From Bacteroidales bacterium (lineage in GTDB: Bacteria > Bacteroidota > Bacteroidia > Bacteroidales > UBA12077): 64,000 nucleotides of DNA. The notes under the pieces were generated by a model that searched no databases, was not told the origin of the DNA, and worked only from the letters and a program-made list of their open reading frames with translations. Both the position numbers and the translations under genes were made by a program. Where the stretch lies: contig DMBU01000068.1 of NCBI GenBank assembly GCA_003446015.1, forward strand, positions 38,509 to 102,508. Reading direction: 5' to 3'. Position 1 is the first letter of the stretch. Each line of letters begins with the position of its first letter. This document shows, piece after piece, positions 54,932 through 63,561 of this stretch.

Positions 54932-54947
54932 GTTTTAAAATTTATTC

Positions 54948-55247
54948 ATGCTCGAAAATATTATTAACTGGCTCGAATCGCACCAACAAGCATGTTTTTA
55001 TAAAAAGCACTTTGGTATAGAATGCCCGGGATGTGGAATGCAAAGGGCTTTTATTGAGATGTTGAAAGGAAATTTTTACGAAAGTTTTATACTTTTTCCA
55101 GCATTAATCCCAACAATCTTTTTAATTACTTACCTGATTTTGCACCTTATTTTTAAGTTTAGAAACGGAGCGAATATGTTGAAAATTCTTTTTATTATTA
55201 ATACATCAATTCTTGTTTTAAACTATATTTATAAATTATTAACTTAA
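54948..55247 (+). CDS. DUF2752 small membrane protein
   Basis: 99 residues. The signature FGIECPGCGMQRAFIEMLKGNFYESF and two membrane helices (LIPTIFLITYLILHLIF, ILFIINTSILVLNYIY) match DUF2752. The CPGCG pair could bind a metal. Function unknown. Genes of this family commonly neighbour the CCC/DUF4190 protein that follows here by 13 bases. Confidence 0.85.
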   Translation: MLENIINWLESHQQACFYKKHFGIECPGCGMQRAFIEMLKGNFYESFILFPALIPTIFLITYLILHLIFKFRNGANMLKILFIINTSILVLNYIYKLLT

Positions 55248-55260
55248 AGATCCCGATCGT

Positions 55261-55608
55261 ATGGAAAATGAAACTTCACAAATACAAAACCCACAACCCT
55301 TACCAAATGCAACGGCAGTATTAGTATTGGGGATATTATCAATTGTAACTTGCTGGTGTATTGGAATACCCGGACTCGTTATGGGTATCATTGCAATCGT
55401 ATTATCGGGTAAAAGTAAAACGTTATATAATGAAAATCCTGCTAATTATTCAGAAGCTTCCTATAAGAATTTAAATGCAGGCAGAGTTTGCGCAATTATA
55501 GGTACTGTGCTTTCATCAATATATTTATCGTTTGCATTGATTAAATGGATTATTGTTGGAGGAGCTATTTTAGCATTATTTTCTGAACTCCCCTGGGAAT
55601 CGCTTTAA
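55261..55608 (+). CDS. DUF4190/CCC-motif small membrane protein
   Basis: 115 residues. A short polar, Asn/Pro-rich N-terminus is followed by a hydrophobic helix LVLGILSIVTCWCIGIPGLVMGIIAIVL, a polar loop (SKTLYNENPANYSEASYKNL) and a second helical pair AGRVCAIIGTVLSSIYLSFALI. This is the layout of Bacteroidota CCC-motif/DUF4190 proteins. Function unknown; likely co-transcribed with the DUF2752 gene. Confidence 0.78.
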   Translation: MENETSQIQNPQPLPNATAVLVLGILSIVTCWCIGIPGLVMGIIAIVLSGKSKTLYNENPANYSEASYKNLNAGRVCAIIGTVLSSIYLSFALIKWIIVGGAILALFSELPWESL

Positions 55609-55629
55609 AAGCATTATATCTAAATTGTA

Positions 55630-55664
55630 GTGGATGACCGTAAAAAACGGCCATCCATTTTTTT
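55630..55664 (+). terminator. Intrinsic terminator
   Basis: TGGATGACCGT pairs with ACGGCCATCCA (one mismatch) around AAAAA, followed by a seven-base T-run. Confidence 0.85.
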
Positions 55665-55694
55665 ATTCTGTATATAAATATGTAATTTTCCAAC

Positions 55695-56738
55695 ATGGAT
55701 ATTAATCAGCGAATAAACTCATTCAGTCAGTTAGGAGATTTTCTTAGAGACTATTCTAGCGGAAACTTAGATTCAGATGTAGCTATACAATTGAACGAAA
55801 TCGTAGTAAATGATCATTATCAAAATCCATGGTTTACAGAGCAAAACATTAAATTGGCACTACTTGCGATTGGAGAATCAGTTCGCTCTGAAAAAATTAA
55901 TTCATGGATTAAGAAATATCCTAAGTTAACTAATGAAAATTCAATAAAAAAGATTGGGGTAATTACTGCAGGCAATATTCCATTGGTTGGTTTTCATGAT
56001 TTCTTTACCGTATTAATGTCAGGAAATATCTTTTATGGAAAACTTTCTTCAAAAGATAATCGATTGTTAAAATTTATTGCCGAGTATTTAATTTATACCA
56101 ACAAAGATTTTAATGAGCTAATTGTTTTTACTGAGGACCGATTGGAAAATTTCGATGCAATAATTGCAACTGGTAGTAATAATACATCGAGATATTTCGA
56201 ATACTATTTCGGGAAATATCCTCATATTATCAGAAAAAACAGAAATTCGGTGGCTATTTTAAATGGGAGTGAAACACAAGAAGATATAAAAAAGCTGGCC
56301 ATTGATATTTTTAGTTATTTCGGACTGGGATGTCGCAATGTGTCAAAGTTATTTATACCCAAAGATTATTGTTTTGATCCGTTTTTCGAAAATATACAGC
56401 ACTTTGATTTTTTATACAATCATAATAAGTATGCCAATAATTACGATTACAATAAGTCTGTTTACCTGATGAATCAAATTCAGCATTTCGATAATGGATT
56501 TGTCATTTTAAAGGAAGATGAAGGCCTTTCTTCGCCTATAGGAGTGATGTTTTTTCAGTATTACGATGATATTAAAAAAGTAGAAAATTATTTAGATTTA
56601 AATCAGGATCAAATCCAATGTATCGTTTCAAAAGATGGTTTCCTGAAAGATTCTCTTCCCTTTGGTGAAGCCCAGCAGCCAGAGTTGTGGGATTATGCTG
56701 ATAATGTTGATACCATGGAATTCCTTTTGAATACATAA
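55695..56738 (+). CDS. LuxC-family acyl-CoA reductase
   Basis: 347 residues, an aldehyde-dehydrogenase-like fold. Features: VITAGNIPLVGFHDFFTVLMSGN (nucleotide-binding region), IIATGSNNTSRYFEYYFGKYPHIIRKNRNSVAIL, and the active-site Cys region FSYFGLGCRNVSKLFIPK. It reduces acyl-CoA or acyl-AMP to aldehyde in LuxC; no luciferase genes lie nearby, so its role here is unknown. It is 6 bases upstream of miaA, an arrangement I recall as common in Bacteroidota. Confidence 0.85.
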   Translation: MDINQRINSFSQLGDFLRDYSSGNLDSDVAIQLNEIVVNDHYQNPWFTEQNIKLALLAIGESVRSEKINSWIKKYPKLTNENSIKKIGVITAGNIPLVGFHDFFTVLMSGNIFYGKLSSKDNRLLKFIAEYLIYTNKDFNELIVFTEDRLENFDAIIATGSNNTSRYFEYYFGKYPHIIRKNRNSVAILNGSETQEDIKKLAIDIFSYFGLGCRNVSKLFIPKDYCFDPFFENIQHFDFLYNHNKYANNYDYNKSVYLMNQIQHFDNGFVILKEDEGLSSPIGVMFFQYYDDIKKVENYLDLNQDQIQCIVSKDGFLKDSLPFGEAQQPELWDYADNVDTMEFLLNT

Positions 56739-56744
56739 TTATTA

Positions 56745-57638
56745 ATGATGAATAGTCTAATTGTAATTTTAGGTCCAACCGGAATAGGAAAAACAGACTT
56801 AAGTATCGAAATCGCGAAGGAATTTAACACAGAAATAATTTCATCAGATTCCCGCCAGGTTTACAAAGAACTTAAGATCGGTACAGCCGTACCCAATGAT
56901 GAGCAGTTAACCAAAGTTAAGCATCATTTTATCGGGAATAAATCAATTTATGATTATTACAATGCCAGTATGTTTGAGTTTGAAGTGCTGGATTTGTTAG
57001 AAATATTATTTCAAAACCACAATCAGGTTGTGATGACCGGAGGTTCTGGAATGTATATTAATGCCGTTTGTGATGGAATTGATGATTTACCTACCATTGA
57101 CAAAAAATTGCGCGATGATTTAGTTCAAAAGCATAAAGAAGAGGGAATTGAAAGTTTGCGGTTACAACTAAAAATGCTTGATCCTGAAACCTATTCAAAA
57201 ATTGATCTTAAAAATCCAAAACGAATTTTAAAAGCATTGGAAGTTACTATCCAAACAGGAAAACCATATTCTACATTTCTGTCTGAAACCAGAAAAAAAA
57301 GAAATTTTAATATTATAAAAATCGGATTACAAAGAGAACGTAATGAATTGTACCAAAGAATCAACCTTAGAGTTGATCAGATGATCGATGAAGGATTAAT
57401 TGATGAAGCAAAGCGTCTTTATAAAGATCGAAATCTAAATTCGTTAAATACGGTTGGATACAAGGAACTATTTGCGCATTTCGATGGAGAAATCACAGAG
57501 GAAAAAGCAATTGAGCTAATTAAAAGAAATTCGCGACATTATGCGAAAAGACAAATCTCCTGGTTTTCGCGCGATAAAGAAATTGAATGGTTTCATCCTG
57601 ATAAGAAAGATGAGATTATTCGTTTTATAAATGGTTAA
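56745..57638 (+). CDS. miaA: tRNA dimethylallyltransferase
   Basis: 297 residues from the first of two adjacent ATGs. The P-loop GPTGIGKTDLS, the substrate loop SSDSRQVYKELKIGTA, MTGGSGMYINAVCDGID, NPKRILKALEV and the C-terminal VGYKELFAHFDGEI with NSRHYAKRQISWFSRD are all present. It adds the dimethylallyl group to A37 of tRNAs reading UNN codons. Confidence 0.95.
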   Translation: MMNSLIVILGPTGIGKTDLSIEIAKEFNTEIISSDSRQVYKELKIGTAVPNDEQLTKVKHHFIGNKSIYDYYNASMFEFEVLDLLEILFQNHNQVVMTGGSGMYINAVCDGIDDLPTIDKKLRDDLVQKHKEEGIESLRLQLKMLDPETYSKIDLKNPKRILKALEVTIQTGKPYSTFLSETRKKRNFNIIKIGLQRERNELYQRINLRVDQMIDEGLIDEAKRLYKDRNLNSLNTVGYKELFAHFDGEITEEKAIELIKRNSRHYAKRQISWFSRDKEIEWFHPDKKDEIIRFING

Positions 57639-57699
57639 GTATAATGCCTTTTTTAGTGCAATAAATATGTATATAAACATTTTTTTGTATATTGTTCAC

Positions 57700-57990
57700 A
57701 TGTTGACAAAGAATGAAATTTTAGAAAAATTGAGTGAATTGAGACCTATTTTACACAAAGAATTTAGTGTAAAGGAAATTGGTTTATTTGGTTCTTATTC
57801 TGAAGATGAGCAGAAAGAAGACAGCGATATTGATATTCTTGTCGAATTTGATAAACCAGTTGGATGGAAATTTTTTACTCTGGAAAAGTATTTAGAAGAC
57901 ATTTTTCAAAGAAAAGTTGACCTTGTTACTAGAAAAGCTTTAAAAAGACAACTTAAAGACAGAATTATTAATCAAACATTATTTCTGTGA
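57700..57990 (+). CDS. mntA: MntA-type antitoxin (minimal nucleotidyltransferase)
   Basis: 96 residues from the ATG at 57700; earlier starts are hydrophobic and overlap miaA. The nucleotidyltransferase signature GSx10DxD is exact: GSYSEDEQKEDSDID, with a further Asp in VDLVTR. MntA antitoxins neutralise HepT by adding AMP units to a Tyr of the toxin. The stop codon overlaps the start of the HepT gene by 4 bases, giving the antitoxin-first order common for this type VII-like pair. Confidence 0.9.
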   Translation: MLTKNEILEKLSELRPILHKEFSVKEIGLFGSYSEDEQKEDSDIDILVEFDKPVGWKFFTLEKYLEDIFQRKVDLVTRKALKRQLKDRIINQTLFL

Positions 57991-58337
57991 AAAAATCAAA
58001 CAGAACTTTCATTCATTTTCTCGAAGATATTGTGGAATCAATATTGAAAATAATGAAATATACAAATTCATACAGTTTTGAGAAGTTTAAAAGTGATGAT
58101 AAGACAGTTGACGCAGTAATTAGAAATCTTGAGATTATTGGAGAAGCATCAAATAAAATTCCCGAAAATATTCGGGAAAAATATTCATCTGTTCCTTGGG
58201 ATGAAATGTATAGAATGAGAAATAAAGCTATTCATGAATACTTCGGAGTTGACCACGAGATAGTTTGGGATATTGTATCAAATTATTTGCCAGAGAATTT
58301 GAACCAAATAAAAGAAATTTTGGAAACTGAAAGTTGA
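57987..58337 (+). CDS. hepT: HepT-like ribonuclease toxin (DUF86)
   Basis: 116 residues starting with GTG. The HEPN motif R-x4-H-x-Y is present in MRNKAIHEYFGVD, with upstream DAVIRNLEIIGEASNKIPENIREKY. HepT is a HEPN RNase (reported to trim tRNA 3' ends); the Tyr of HxY is the site AMPylated by the antitoxin. Both halves look intact. The gene pair sits between miaA and a palindromic repeat, at a likely insertion site. Confidence 0.9.
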   Translation: MKKSNRTFIHFLEDIVESILKIMKYTNSYSFEKFKSDDKTVDAVIRNLEIIGEASNKIPENIREKYSSVPWDEMYRMRNKAIHEYFGVDHEIVWDIVSNYLPENLNQIKEILETES

Positions 58338-58397
58338 AAAGCGGCACAAAACCTAACAATACATCAGTCTAAATGCGAAGTATAGTGGTTTGCTAAC

Positions 58398-58432
58398 AAC
58401 TTGCCGTCAGGCAAGTTAGGCAGGTGATTAAA
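58398..58432. repeat. Palindromic intergenic repeat
   Basis: AACTTGCC (58398-58405) and GGCAAGTT (58410-58417) form a perfect 8-bp stem with a GTCA loop, followed by AGGCAGGT. It is GC-richer than the surroundings and resembles a dispersed REP-like element next to the toxin-antitoxin pair. Confidence 0.5.
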
Positions 58433-58466
58433 AAGTAAAATTAAATTGGGCTCAAGCCTAAACTCA

Positions 58467-58940
58467 ATGAATTCAAAGATTACAAGATATATTGTTCGGG
58501 TTTATGCGCTGATTATTAATTCAAATGATGAAATACTTCTTAGCGATGAATATCAGTTAAACATGAGAATGACAAAGTTTCCGGGTGGGGGAATGCATTT
58601 TGGTGAAGGACCTATGGATTGCTTAAAACGAGAAGCTATAGAAGAGTTTGGGCAAGAAATTGAAGTGCTTGAACATTTTTACACAACAGATTATTTTCAG
58701 CCAGCTCAGTTTTATGATGATGCACAACTTTTAAGTATTTATTATTTGGCTAAATTTGTTGAGCCAATTCATTTTAAAATTTCTGATGTGCCATTTGATT
58801 TCGAATTGGAGGAAAATGGAGCTCAGTCGTTTCGATGGGAAAAAATTGAAAATCTAGAAGTTGATAAAATGACATTCCCCATCGATAAATTGGTTGTTAA
58901 AATGTTAAAAGAGAAAAATAGAATTAATGATAAAGTTTAG
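58467..58940 (+). CDS. NUDIX hydrolase
   Basis: 157 residues from the ATG at 58467 (a TTG at 58446 is less likely). The Nudix box fits Gx5Ex7REUxEExGU: GGMHFGEGPMDCLKREAIEEFG. A C-terminal WEKIENLEVDKMTFPIDK completes the fold. It hydrolyses a nucleoside-diphosphate-linked compound, identity unknown. The 3' end overlaps the following glycosyltransferase gene by 14 bases, so the two are co-translated. Confidence 0.88.
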   Translation: MNSKITRYIVRVYALIINSNDEILLSDEYQLNMRMTKFPGGGMHFGEGPMDCLKREAIEEFGQEIEVLEHFYTTDYFQPAQFYDDAQLLSIYYLAKFVEPIHFKISDVPFDFELEENGAQSFRWEKIENLEVDKMTFPIDKLVVKMLKEKNRINDKV

Positions 58941-59919
58941 TGTAATCATACCTGTATTTAACCGACCCGATGAGTTAAAAGAGCTATTGGAAAGTTTAAA
59001 GAACCAAACGTTTAAAAATTTTGAAGTCATTGTTGTTGAGGATGGATCAACATTAAAAAGTGATGAAATTGTTGAGTACTATAAAAAAACTCTTGACATT
59101 AAATATTTCTTTAAAACCAACTCAGGACCAGGCCAGTCCAGGAATTATGGTTCCGAAAGGGCAGTAGGCGATTATCAGGTATTTTTTGATAGCGATTGCA
59201 TTATTCCTCAAAAGTATTTCGAAATAGTAAATCAACGACTAAGTCAGGAACCTGTTGATGCATATGGTGGCCCTGACATGGCTCATCCTGATTTTTCTGC
59301 AATTCAAAAATCTATTAACTATTCAATGACTTCCTTTTTTACTACTGGAGGTATTCGAGGTGGAATGAAAAATGAAAAGAAATTTCATCCGCGTAGCTTT
59401 AATATGGGATTTACCAAAGAAGTTTTTGAAAAGACAAAGGGATTTTCAAAAATGCGATTTGGCGAAGATGTTGATATGAGTTTGCGTATAATAGAACTTG
59501 GCTTTTCAACAACATTAATTAAAGAAGCCGCAGTTTATCATAAAAGGAGGGTTGATTTTAGAAAATTTTTCAAGCAGGTTTATAATTCGGGTATTGCCCG
59601 AATAAATTTGTATAAACGGCATCCGCAATCGCTTAAACTGGTTCATTTTTTACCGGCTTTGTTTCTTGTTGGTGAAAGTTTTTTGATCCTTTTTGGTTTT
59701 TTTAATATTTACTTTCTGATTCCATTAGGTTTCTTTGCAATGATCATATTTCTAGACTCGTTAAGATTGACTAAAAACCTAAAAGTTGCATGTCTATCTG
59801 TTATATCGAGTTTTATCCAATTAACGGCTTATGGACTGGGATTTATAAAATCTTTTTATAAACGCATAATTTTAAAGCAAGATGAATTTCATGCTTACGC
59901 GAAGAACTTTTATAAGTAA
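58927..59919 (+). CDS. Family 2 glycosyltransferase
   Basis: 330 residues. The GT-A fold has SVIIPVFNRPDELKELLESLKNQ, VVEDGS, GPGQSRNYGSERAVGDYQVFFDSDCI (DxD) and FGEDVDMSLRI (ED motif of inverting GT2 enzymes). The C-terminal part has membrane helices (LVHFLPALFLVGESFLILFGF, IPLGFFAMIIFLDSL). It transfers sugar from a nucleotide donor to a lipid or polysaccharide acceptor on the cytoplasmic face. Convergent with the next glycosyltransferase gene. Confidence 0.9.
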   Translation: MIKFSVIIPVFNRPDELKELLESLKNQTFKNFEVIVVEDGSTLKSDEIVEYYKKTLDIKYFFKTNSGPGQSRNYGSERAVGDYQVFFDSDCIIPQKYFEIVNQRLSQEPVDAYGGPDMAHPDFSAIQKSINYSMTSFFTTGGIRGGMKNEKKFHPRSFNMGFTKEVFEKTKGFSKMRFGEDVDMSLRIIELGFSTTLIKEAAVYHKRRVDFRKFFKQVYNSGIARINLYKRHPQSLKLVHFLPALFLVGESFLILFGFFNIYFLIPLGFFAMIIFLDSLRLTKNLKVACLSVISSFIQLTAYGLGFIKSFYKRIILKQDEFHAYAKNFYK

Positions 59920-59922
59920 AGT

Positions 59923-60867
59923 TTAGATTTTTTCTTCTATCTGATAATGATTACGATCACTGGAACTGCGAGAAACTAATTCGCCTAAGAAACCTGCCAA
60001 AAACAACTGTGTTCCAATAATCATGGCTGTTAGAGAAATGTAAAAATATGGACTTGATGTAACCAGAGGGGCTCTTACTCCTTTCCATATTGAAAATAAT
60101 TTTTCGGCACCAAGCCAGCCTGCGGCGATTAAACCACCAAAAAACATTAATGTTCCGAGTGTTCCAAAAAACTGCATTGGTTTTTTTCCAAAACGAGAAA
60201 TAAAGGATATTGTAATTAAATCAAACATCCCACGAAATCTGCCAAAGCCAAATTTTGAGATTCCAAATTTACGAGCCTGATGTTGAACTATTTTTTCACC
60301 AATATTCTTAAAACCGGCAGCCTTTGCCAAAACCGGCATATAACGATGCATGTCGCCATAAACTTCAATGCTTTTAGCAAGCTCCCGACTGTATGCTTTT
60401 AAACCACAATTAAAATCATGGAGTTTAATTCCGGTTACTAATCGCACAAGTCTATTATAAATTTTACTTGGGAATCGTTTTGTAAATGGGTCGTGGCGTT
60501 TCTTTTTCCATCCCGATACTAAGTCGAAACCTTCTTTTTTTACCATACGATAAAGTTCAGGAATCTCTTCAGGGCTATCCTGTAAATCAGCATCCATAGT
60601 TATTATTACGTCGCCCTGGGCTTCCTGAAAACCAATATGCATAGCTGCAGATTTTCCGTAATTTCGCTGGAACTTTATGCCTTTAATTGTTGAATGTTTC
60701 TTTTTTAAATCGCTAACAATCTGCCATGATCGATCTTTGCTGCCGTCGTCAATCATAACAACTTCGTAGCTAAGTTTATTTTTATTCATCACCTGACTGA
60801 TCCAATCCAATAATTCTGGCAGCGATTCTTCTTCGTTAAATAAGGGTACTACTATTGAAACATCCAT
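59923..60867 (-). CDS. DPM1/GtrB-like polyprenyl-phosphate glycosyltransferase
   Basis: 314 residues. The GT2 domain has SIVVPLFNEEESLPELLDWI, MIDDGSKDRSW, FQRNYGKSAAMHIGF, VITMDADLQDSPEEIPELY and MHRYMPVLAKAAGF; two C-terminal membrane helices (LMFFGGLIAAGWLGAEKLF, FYISLTAMIIGTQLFLAGFLGELV) follow. This is the layout of enzymes loading a sugar onto undecaprenyl phosphate for periplasmic glycosylation. It shares orientation with the DUF4199 gene upstream, from which a hairpin separates it. Confidence 0.9.
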   Translation of the reverse strand: MDVSIVVPLFNEEESLPELLDWISQVMNKNKLSYEVVMIDDGSKDRSWQIVSDLKKKHSTIKGIKFQRNYGKSAAMHIGFQEAQGDVIITMDADLQDSPEEIPELYRMVKKEGFDLVSGWKKKRHDPFTKRFPSKIYNRLVRLVTGIKLHDFNCGLKAYSRELAKSIEVYGDMHRYMPVLAKAAGFKNIGEKIVQHQARKFGISKFGFGRFRGMFDLITISFISRFGKKPMQFFGTLGTLMFFGGLIAAGWLGAEKLFSIWKGVRAPLVTSSPYFYISLTAMIIGTQLFLAGFLGELVSRSSSDRNHYQIEEKI

Positions 60868-60882
60868 TTTATGTAATTTTAA

Positions 60883-60925
60883 AAAAGCTTGTCAAAAATA
60901 AGGAATTATTCTTAACAAGCTTGTG
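60883..60925 (-). terminator. Terminator after the DUF4199 gene
   Basis: AAGCTTGT (60885-60892) and ACAAGCTT (60915-60922) form an 8-bp stem with a 22-base AT-rich loop, then a T-run on the minus strand. Confidence 0.6.
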
Positions 60926-60944
60926 AGTATTTTCAATAAATCAT

Positions 60945-61490
60945 TTATTCTTCAATATCCTGCATTGCTTCCTGGTAGGAGTTTCCTTGTTTTTTTACAA
61001 AAATGGATGTAAGTAAGGCTATAATAAACCCCCAAAAAGCAGTTCCCAAAAATGCAAAAATACCAATAATTGCAGGTTTCATCATTTTCTTCTGCATTGA
61101 TAATGCCATTTCAATCTGATCATCACTCATCCCTTTTTTTAATAATTCCTCTTCTGATGCAGCAATAAGCTTCGTAATATATTCAGTATCAATAATAGAG
61201 GCGTGAATTAAAAAATAGATTGTACTAATAATTCCCGCTACCAGGATAATGATCATGCTAATACCAAGTGCTCTTCCATAGCTAATAAAACCACCCAAAC
61301 TATTATCACGATATGATTTTGCACCATAAAATACCATAGCTGCCATGAAAATGAAACTAACATATCCTAGTCCTTTATTAAAACTTTGATCCATAACATA
61401 AAGTAGAATGGTATAAATAATCAGGATTAGTCCTAACATTGCACCATAGGTTAATCCTGCTTTCCAAATTGAATTAGATTTTTCTTCCAT
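60945..61490 (-). CDS. DUF4199 membrane protein
   Basis: 181 residues with four membrane helices: GLTYGAMLGLILIIYTILLYV, GLGYVSFIFMAAMVFYGAKSY, LGISMIIILVAGIISTIYFLI and IIGIFAFLGTAFWGFIIALLTSIFV. A helical, acidic segment lies between the third and fourth. This matches the Bacteroidota-specific DUF4199 family, often encoded next to a DPM1-like glycosyltransferase, as here. Function unknown. Confidence 0.88.
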   Translation of the reverse strand: MEEKSNSIWKAGLTYGAMLGLILIIYTILLYVMDQSFNKGLGYVSFIFMAAMVFYGAKSYRDNSLGGFISYGRALGISMIIILVAGIISTIYFLIHASIIDTEYITKLIAASEEELLKKGMSDDQIEMALSMQKKMMKPAIIGIFAFLGTAFWGFIIALLTSIFVKKQGNSYQEAMQDIEE

Positions 61491-61559
61491 AATAATTAGA
61501 GTTAAATTTTTAGATGAAAAACAAATATATTAGTTTTTATAGAAATAAATATCGATTTA

Positions 61560-61590
61560 TTTGAAAAGATTCATGAAATTATTACTTTTG
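61560..61590 (+). promoter_or_regulatory. Consensus promoter of the SRP RNA gene
   Basis: TTTG (61560-61563), 19 bases, then TACTTTTG (61583-61590), an exact match to the Bacteroidota TTTG/TAnnTTTG promoter, 7 bases before the mature RNA 5' end. It calibrates promoter reading for the rest of the window. Confidence 0.85.
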
Positions 61591-61597
61591 TGCCCCC

Positions 61598-61694
61598 GGG
61601 CAAGTCTTATACGACCAGCTCCTGTTGAACTCCCCCAGGTCCGGAAGGAAGCAAGGGTAGACGGTTGTAGCGGTGCGATGTAAGTAGCTTGCCC
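61598..61694 (+). ncRNA. ffs: Signal recognition particle RNA (small bacterial type)
   Basis: About 97 nt. Terminal stem GGGCAAG with CTTGCCC; the universally conserved apical domain GTCCGGAAGGAAGCAAGG (61641-61658 approx.) carries the GGAA tetraloop and the asymmetric loop that binds Ffh. A T-run directly follows the closing stem, so the RNA's own 3' stem probably terminates transcription. It targets nascent membrane proteins. Confidence 0.95.
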
Positions 61695-61853
61695 GCTTTT
61701 TTTTATTCATTTTATCCTTCTTTAAATCCCAATTATTTTTATCAGTAAAAAATATTAAAATCTCTCTAAGGTCTGTAGATCAGAAGCATTTTTGAACTTT
61801 TACTTGCTTTTTAAAAACCGTTACTGTAATTTGCATTCCAATTCTACTGATTT

Positions 61854-62297
61854 ATGAGTTATAGAATAATTCTTAACAGTGAGGCGGAATTTGAGCTTCG
61901 AAAACTAATTAAGGAAAACCAGAATAAGAAAAATATTTTGAAGAGGGCATATTGTATTTTATTAAAAAACGAAGGTCAGAAGAACATAAATATTACTAAA
62001 TTGTTAGGTATACATGAAGATACGGTTGCGGATTGGACAAAAATCTATTTGCAAAAGGGAATTGAAGGCTTATTAAAATATAAATATTCTGAACGCCGAA
62101 AATCACAATTGCATCCACATCGGGGGAAAATAAAAAGAATGGCATCCGCAAAAAACATTAGAACAATAGAACAGTTACAAAGTAAAGTTAAGGTAAATTT
62201 GGGATTCGATATCGAATATAGTTGGTTTTATAGATATTGCAAGAAATATGGAATTTATGAGGTTTTAAAAGAAAAGCAATTGAATGAGCGAAATTAA
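61854..62297 (+). CDS. Orphan IS630-type helix-turn-helix protein
   Basis: 147 residues. Residues ~15-75 form a helix-turn-helix like the DNA-binding part of IS630/Tc1 transposases (NILKRAYCILLKNEGQKNINITKLLGIHEDTVADW, then LQKGIEGLLKYKYS), followed by a second winged-helix block (RTIEQLQSKVKVNLGFDIEYSWFYRYCKKYGI). The DDE catalytic domain that should follow is absent; instead the frame ends and overlaps the next gene by 14 bases. It may be a transposase remnant or a domesticated DNA-binding protein. Confidence 0.7.
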   Translation: MSYRIILNSEAEFELRKLIKENQNKKNILKRAYCILLKNEGQKNINITKLLGIHEDTVADWTKIYLQKGIEGLLKYKYSERRKSQLHPHRGKIKRMASAKNIRTIEQLQSKVKVNLGFDIEYSWFYRYCKKYGIYEVLKEKQLNERN

Positions 62298-62745
62298 AAT
62301 CATATCGGGAGGTCAGACCGGAGTTGACCAGGGTGCATTAGATTTTGCCCTCGATCATCATTTTATTTGTGGTGGATACTGTCCAAAAGGCAGAAAAAGT
62401 GAACTTGGAGTAATTCCATTTAAGTATCCTGTAATTGAAATTGAAAGTGAAGAGTATATCGACAGAACCAGAAAAAATGTAATTGAATCAGATGGATCGC
62501 TAATTATTAAAGATCAAGATGAAATGGGTGAAGGAACAGAAGATACAATCCGATTCTGTATTCAATTTTCAAAACCTTACCTTATAATTAATGCTGATTC
62601 AACGCTTAATGCCGGATATCAATTCAGAAGATGGATCGTTGAGAACAAGATCAAAGTTTTAAACATAGCAGGAAACAAACAAAGTGAAAGTACTGATATT
62701 TGTGGCAGAACATATTTATTGTTAATTAAGTTGTTTGATATTTAA
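62284..62745 (+). CDS. Putative molybdenum carrier-like protein
   Basis: 153 residues. The Rossmann-like fold opens with IKIISGGQTGVDQGALDFALD and continues with GGYCPKGRKSELGVIP, YIDRTRKNVIESDGSLII and KPYLIINAD, matching the pMoCo-carrier (PF12694) family within the SLOG/LOG-like nucleotide-binding superfamily. A role in molybdenum cofactor binding is predicted for relatives, not proven; some SLOG proteins sense or cleave nucleotide ligands. Its start overlaps the orphan HTH gene by 14 bases, so the two are probably co-expressed. Confidence 0.82.
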   Translation: MSEIKIISGGQTGVDQGALDFALDHHFICGGYCPKGRKSELGVIPFKYPVIEIESEEYIDRTRKNVIESDGSLIIKDQDEMGEGTEDTIRFCIQFSKPYLIINADSTLNAGYQFRRWIVENKIKVLNIAGNKQSESTDICGRTYLLLIKLFDI

Positions 62746-62852
62746 TTCTGGTTATTCCTTTTTTATATCTTCAGATTTAAAATTTTTATACTCAAAAAAA
62801 TACTTTATTTTCGCATCGAAATTCGAATATTAATTAAATCACAAAATAAATC

Positions 62853-63509
62853 ATGAAATTTTTTATAGATACAGCAAACCTCGATCAGATAAGAGAAGCT
62901 CAGGACATGGGTGTTCTTGATGGCGTAACTACAAACCCTTCATTAATGGCAAAAGAAGGAATTAGTGGAGAACAAAATATTATTAATCATTACAAAAAGA
63001 TTTGTGAAATAGTAGATGGTGATGTTAGCGCAGAAGTAATTTCTACCGACTATGAAGGAATAATTAAAGAAGGTGAAATGTTAGCTGCTTTACATCCTCA
63101 AATTGTGGTGAAAGTACCAATGATTAAAGATGGAATAAAAGCAATTAAGTATTTTAGCAATAAAGGAATCAGAACAAATTGCACCTTAGTTTTTTCAATT
63201 GGTCAGGCATTATTGGCAGCTAAAGCAGGAGCAACCTACGTTTCACCTTTTATTGGCAGATTAGATGATATATCAACTGATGGTGTTGAACTAATTGCTC
63301 AAATTGTTGAGATGTACAGTTATTATGGTTATGCAACTGAGGTTCTTGCTGCGTCAATTCGCCATACAATGCATATTATACAATGTATGGAGGTAGGAGC
63401 CGATGTGGCAACTTGCCCACTGGATGCTATCAAGGGACTTTTAAATCATCCGTTAACTGATATTGGCTTAGCTAAATTTCTTGCTGATTATAAAAAGCTT
63501 AACGGATAA
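62853..63509 (+). CDS. fsa: Fructose-6-phosphate aldolase / TalC-type transaldolase
   Basis: 218 residues, the short transaldolase subfamily. Motifs: [30 protein letters not shown], the Schiff-base Lys in [11 protein letters not shown] (~87), [35 protein letters not shown] and AASIRHTMH. It either cleaves fructose-6-phosphate to dihydroxyacetone and glyceraldehyde-3-phosphate or acts as transaldolase; sequence alone does not decide. A terminator follows. Confidence 0.93.
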   Translation: MKFFIDTANLDQIREAQDMGVLDGVTTNPSLMAKEGISGEQNIINHYKKICEIVDGDVSAEVISTDYEGIIKEGEMLAALHPQIVVKVPMIKDGIKAIKYFSNKGIRTNCTLVFSIGQALLAAKAGATYVSPFIGRLDDISTDGVELIAQIVEMYSYYGYATEVLAASIRHTMHIIQCMEVGADVATCPLDAIKGLLNHPLTDIGLAKFLADYKKLNG

Positions 63510-63534
63510 TTAGAACGATATAAAATTTAAAATT

Positions 63535-63561
63535 AGGTTGCTCAAGGGCAACCTTTTTTAT
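63535..63561 (+). terminator. Intrinsic terminator of the aldolase gene
   Basis: AGGTTGC (63535-63541) pairs with GCAACCT (63548-63554), followed by TTTTTTA. Confidence 0.85.

Noticed and set aside
61854..62297. Complete IS630-family insertion sequence
   Set aside because: There is no DDE domain, no flanking inverted repeats and no TA duplication evident; only the DNA-binding half is present.
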